Positions 5,887 to 8,257 of a DNA stretch of 8,257 bases are shown here, piece by piece (the first letter of the stretch is position 1; every line of letters starts with the position of its first letter). The notes beneath the pieces were generated by a model. The model saw only the letters and a program-made list of their open reading frames with translations, was not told the origin of the DNA and ran no database searches. This DNA is from Helicobacteraceae bacterium. GTDB lineage: Bacteria > Campylobacterota > Campylobacteria > Campylobacterales > Sulfurimonadaceae. The stretch spans positions 1 to 8,257 of the forward strand of contig JAUWLG010000046.1 in NCBI GenBank assembly GCA_030613795.1, written 5' to 3'. Made by a program: the position numbers and the translations under genes.

Positions 5887-6498
5887 TCAATAGATCAGCG
5901 GTACAAATACAAATCCGGGGTACTCCTCTTTTTGCACTTCTGTATTCGAAAGTTTTTTAAATCTGAAAATCGAATTTTGCACCGGAACCACCACCGTCCC
6001 GCCAATCTTGAGCTGTTCTAAAAGCTCAAAAGGGATCTCCGGTGCACTGGCAGAGACGAGAATGCCGTCATACTGTTGCCCCGGTTTCCCCAGCTTCTCA
6101 CCGGCCTTTTCAATGCAACTGTGTTTGAATCCAAACTGTGCAAGATTCTTCTGTCCGACTTCGACAAGTTCATCGACGCGATCCATTCCGGTCACTTCAC
6201 CGTTTTCTCCCACGATTTCGCTCAACAGTGCCGCCGTCCAGCCCGAACCCGAACCGATATCCAGCACCCGGTCGCCCTCTTTGGCGTTGAGCAACTCCAG
6301 CATAAACGCGACAGTCGTGGGCTGCGAGATGGTCTGTCCTCTTCCAATCGGCAACGGGGCATCATCATAGATCTCCTCATCAAACCCTTCCGGCACAAAA
6401 TATTTTCGGTCAATCTTTTCAAATGCTTTAATGATGCGGGATGTTCTCAATACTCCCGAATTCTGCATACGGCGAATAAGTTCTTTATTGGTTCTCAT
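5887..6498 (-). CDS. pcm: Protein-L-isoaspartate O-methyltransferase
   Basis: This 203-residue protein repairs damaged proteins by methylating isoaspartyl residues with SAM. Visible hallmarks are KYFVPEG (32-38), the active-site GRGQTISQP (52-60), SAM motif I VLDIGSGSGW (78-87), the YDGILVSASAPEIP strand (143-156) and the QLKIGGTVVVPV block (162-173). The length is typical of the bacterial family (about 200-220). The start is set by an AGAGGAAG ribosome site just upstream of ATG 6498. That ATG lies inside the last codons of another minus-strand frame ending at 6485, so the two overlap by about 14 bases and translation may be coupled. It converges on the methyltransferase fusion gene. The substitution around the SA-SA strand is mild and I expect an active enzyme. 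Confidence 0.93.
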   Translation of the reverse strand: MRTNKELIRRMQNSGVLRTSRIIKAFEKIDRKYFVPEGFDEEIYDDAPLPIGRGQTISQPTTVAFMLELLNAKEGDRVLDIGSGSGWTAALLSEIVGENGEVTGMDRVDELVEVGQKNLAQFGFKHSCIEKAGEKLGKPGQQYDGILVSASAPEIPFELLEQLKIGGTVVVPVQNSIFRFKKLSNTEVQKEEYPGFVFVPLIY

Positions 6499-6607
6499 CT
6501 GTTTGCTCTTCCTCTATTCTCAAAAATCCATCAAACCCATTCATAATCGATTCTAAAGTTTGATCATTTTTCATTATTTTTTCCAAAATATTTTGACGAT
6601 CTATATA
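6485..6607 (-). pseudogene. C-terminal fragment of an unrecognised gene overlapping the pcm start
   Basis: The minus-strand frame upstream of pcm reads YIDRQNILEKIMKNDQTLES, then NGFDGFLRIEEEQTDENQ and a TAA at 6485-6487. It looks like real protein (amphipathic and acidic) and overlaps the first 14 bases of pcm, as in a translationally coupled operon. Upstream the frame runs a little further and closes at a TAA near 6626-6628. No start codon has a good ribosome site. The weakest possibility is a 29-residue peptide from the ATG at about 6571-6573. I think this is the tail of a gene cut off near 6607, where the sequence changes to something resembling an insertion-sequence end. I do not recognise the parent protein. 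Confidence 0.4.
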
Positions 6608-6785
6608 GGGCACCTCTAAAAACCCCAGTTAGTCTCTTAGACTAGAGTATGACATTATGTTATCCCTTTTTATAAAAACAATCAAGTGAAAAAGAGGTAA
6701 TAAAAAGTGAATTGTCATCACCTGAACATTCCTCCGGAGATTTTTATTTCAAAATAGAGTGCCTTAAAGAGGTGAAACATTTTGC
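6608..6785. other. Intergenic stretch with a possible insertion-sequence end and a short hairpin
   Basis: The stretch begins GGGCACCTCTAAAAACCCC, which resembles insertion-sequence terminal repeats. No transposase and no matching second end are in view, so this is weak. A perfect 6-base stem (TAGTCT 6630-6635, AGACTA 6639-6644, loop of three) follows, and an 8-base palindrome CTCCGGAG lies at 6732-6739. I see no supportable gene here, only frames of 10-16 codons. Confidence 0.3.
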
Positions 6786-6791
6786 TACAAT
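6786..6791 (+). promoter_or_regulatory. -10 box of the deacetylase gene
   Basis: TTTGCTACAATATATG is a strong Campylobacterota-type -10 region (TACAAT). It lies 28 bases before the ATG at 6820, and an AAGGA ribosome site at 6809-6813 lies between. Confidence 0.55.
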
Positions 6792-6819
6792 ATATGTAAC
6801 TTCATCATAAGGATCAAAT

Positions 6820-7737
6820 ATGAGTGTTGCACTAATCTACGATCCGATTTTTCTGGAACATGATACCGGGACAGGACACCCTGAATGTGCAGACCGGTTA
6901 CGCTCCATACTGCAGCATCTTGAACCTTTGCGTGACACCCTTTTATGGCTCGAACCCGGTCCCGCGTCCCATGAACAGCTACTGCTGGTGCATCCGGATG
7001 AGCATATAGCCCTGGTCGAACATGCATCCAGTCTCCAACGTCCCATCGATGCCGATACACAGACCTCGTACGACTCTTATGAGGCTGCGCTCAAAGCTGC
7101 CGGTGCCGGCATAACCGCCGTTGATGCCGTCTCATCAGCAAAAGCATCCGCCGCCTTTGCCGCCGTGCGGCCACCGGGGCACCACGCCACGACACACCGA
7201 TCCATGGGTTTTTGCCTCTTTAACAACATCGCGGTTACCGCACGCTATGCTCAGGAGATGGGGTATGAAAAGGTACTTATTGTCGATTTCGACGTGCACC
7301 ACGGAAACGGAACACAGGAGATCTTTTACGACGACAGCAGCGTGTTCTATTTCAGCTCCCACCAGTACCCGGCTTATCCGGGAAGCGGCTCTTCGTACGA
7401 GACCGGCAGCGGTGAAGGCGAAGGGTATACCTTGAACTTCCCCCTTGCCGCCGGATCTGGTGATGCGGATATCCTTCCGCTCTATGAGGAGTCTCTGGCC
7501 GAAATCGCCGCGACGTTCCGGCCCGATATCATCCTGGTTTCGGCAGGTTACGACCTGCACCGTGCCGACCCCCTGGCCTCTTTAAATGTGACAACAGAGG
7601 GTATTGTACAGATAGTCGCGGCCATTATGGAGTGCTATGATGCACCGAAGCTCTTTTTTCTTGAAGGGGGCTACAACCTCGAAGCCCTCGGAGAGTGCGT
7701 TGCCAAAACCATCAAAACGATGCAGGCATACGACTAA
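6820..7737 (+). CDS. Histone-deacetylase-superfamily (class II/AcuC-like) zinc hydrolase
   Basis: This 305-residue single-domain protein belongs to the arginase/deacetylase fold of histone deacetylases, acetoin-utilisation proteins and acetylpolyamine amidohydrolases. All catalytic elements are present: GTGHPECADR (17-26), the tandem His of RPPGHHAT (H121, H122), the zinc ligands D158 and H160 in DFDVHHGNG and D245 in SAGYDLHRADPL, and the transition-state Tyr Y285 in LEGGYN. It should be an active zinc amidohydrolase removing acyl groups from lysine or polyamine substrates; which one cannot be read from the sequence. There is no signal peptide, so it is cytoplasmic. AAGGA six bases before the ATG and a strong -10 box show that it is transcribed on its own. 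Its G+C content is clearly higher than that of the gspE region, but similar to the suhB-like gene that follows. Confidence 0.92.
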   Translation: MSVALIYDPIFLEHDTGTGHPECADRLRSILQHLEPLRDTLLWLEPGPASHEQLLLVHPDEHIALVEHASSLQRPIDADTQTSYDSYEAALKAAGAGITAVDAVSSAKASAAFAAVRPPGHHATTHRSMGFCLFNNIAVTARYAQEMGYEKVLIVDFDVHHGNGTQEIFYDDSSVFYFSSHQYPAYPGSGSSYETGSGEGEGYTLNFPLAAGSGDADILPLYEESLAEIAATFRPDIILVSAGYDLHRADPLASLNVTTEGIVQIVAAIMECYDAPKLFFLEGGYNLEALGECVAKTIKTMQAYD

Positions 7738-8061
7738 TATCGATGCATATAACAAATAGGCTTCTTGCTTTTCTCTTTACAACGTCAAAAAAAATCATGA
7801 GTTAGCCGAATCTAAAGGCATAAAAATTACTCAGACCCCAACCAAGCCTATACGACTTAACAGAGAGCCTTCCTGAGCGGCCAAAAAAATGTTTTTTTCT
7901 TTCCTTCTTTCTTGTTTTGCACAAATAAAGAAGGAACCTGATGTGATGGATCAGCCAAATATTGCATAAAAGAGGAAAATTATCTGTCGAAGCAGACATG
8001 ACCCGATCTCTGCACTTCAGGAGAGTTTCGTCCCAAAACACAATTCATATCTGCAGGAGCA
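7738..8061. other. 324-base stretch without a supportable gene; contains a 10-base inverted repeat
   Basis: Between the deacetylase stop and the inositol-monophosphatase-like gene I find no gene with a ribosome site or protein-like composition. The main structure is a perfect 10-base inverted repeat, TTCCTTCTTT at 7901-7910 and AAAGAAGGAA at 7927-7936, with a 16-base loop. It overlaps a pyrimidine-rich tract. It lacks an adjacent T run on the plus strand, so it is not a standard terminator. Confidence 0.5.
7901..7936. repeat. Perfect 10-base inverted repeat (stem-loop)
   Basis: The arms are TTCCTTCTTT and AAAGAAGGAA, separated by 16 bases. The stem is A/T-rich with four G-C pairs. It could be a transcript end structure for either neighbour or a protein-binding site; nothing in the sequence decides this. 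Confidence 0.5.
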
Positions 8062-8257
8062 TTACCGTCTTTTCGTCTTCTCTGTCAACGCGTCATGGAT
8101 CTTTCCATTTGTAGCGACAACGATACGTTCATCGAGGTTATAGCCTCTGCCATCTTCCTGAGTTATCTTACCGCCCGCTTCAAGCAGGATCAAAAGACCG
8201 GCGGAGACATCCCACGGCTTGAGGTTGACCTCGTAGTACCCGTCAAACGTCCCCCGG
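8062..8257 (-). CDS. Inositol monophosphatase family protein (SuhB-like), C-terminal part
   Basis: The last 64 residues of a minus-strand gene are visible; the start lies beyond the right edge. The sequence GTFDGYYEVNLKPWDVSAG, followed by LLILLEAGGKIT, is the second signature of the inositol monophosphatase/SuhB family. The WDVSAG Asp (D16 of the fragment) is a metal ligand, and FDGYYE and EAGG are typical flanks. Members dephosphorylate inositol phosphate or related substrates such as 3'-phosphoadenosine 5'-phosphate, fructose bisphosphate or histidinol phosphate. The fragment does not separate these. The stop is TAA at 8062-8064, and the basic tail KTKRR is ordinary. Confidence 0.88.
   Translation of the reverse strand, partial: RGTFDGYYEVNLKPWDVSAGLLILLEAGGKITQEDGRGYNLDERIVVATNGKIHDALTEKTKRR

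Noticed and set aside
6706..6756. GTG frame of 16 codons after an AGAGG site upstream of the deacetylase
   Set aside because: It is too short and shows no recognisable or conserved feature; probably chance.
7135..7560. Minus-strand frame of 141 codons opposite the deacetylase
   Set aside because: It is an antisense shadow in G+C-rich coding DNA; the plus-strand frame carries all the catalytic motifs.
7756..7851. ATAGGCTT and AAGCCTAT, an 8-base inverted repeat 80 bases apart
   Set aside because: A match of this length over such a distance is expected by chance in a gap of this size.
7802..8041. Minus-strand frame of 79 codons in the gap after the deacetylase gene
   Set aside because: It starts with GTG and has no ribosome site. 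It has an odd composition (runs of K/R, many W and F) and covers the inverted repeat, so I treat it as chance.

Overview
The window looks like a chromosomal stretch from a member of the Campylobacterota, probably a free-living Sulfurimonas/Sulfurovum-like relative. This is an inference. It rests on AT-rich intergenic DNA, clear TACAAT/TATAAT -10 boxes without recognisable -35 boxes, AAGGA-type ribosome sites, and the mixture of genes. No taxonomic marker is present.

Left part (1-2081): the C-terminal part of a 2-oxoglutarate/Fe(II) oxygenase converges on a minus-strand type 1 RNase H with an unusual N-terminal extension. A short plus-strand pair follows: a DUF2237 protein and a small GNAT-type acetyltransferase.

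Middle (2087-4422): a divergent GspE/PilB-type secretion or pilus ATPase, with no partner genes in view, lies between two direct copies of a short block. In each copy a plus-strand acetyltransferase gene converges on a small minus-strand gene with a winged-helix-like C-terminus. The copies have decayed in opposite ways. The left copy keeps the acetyltransferase but has a truncated, frameshifted small gene. The right copy keeps the small gene, apparently starting at ATT, but only a scrap of the acetyltransferase. This is the most unusual structure in the window.

Right part (4531-8257): an ArsM-like methyltransferase fused to a second, different SAM methyltransferase converges on a protein-L-isoaspartate methyltransferase gene (pcm). 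Overlapping the pcm start is the tail of an unrecognised reading frame that appears truncated near a possible insertion-sequence end. Then come a class II histone-deacetylase-like gene with its own promoter, a roughly 320-base stretch without a gene, and the C-terminal end of an inositol-monophosphatase-family gene on the minus strand. From about 5890 onward the DNA is visibly richer in G+C than the gspE region.

Most genes seem to be single transcription units with their own -10 boxes. The only likely operon is DUF2237-acetyltransferase. I see no rRNA, tRNA, CRISPR array or complete mobile element.
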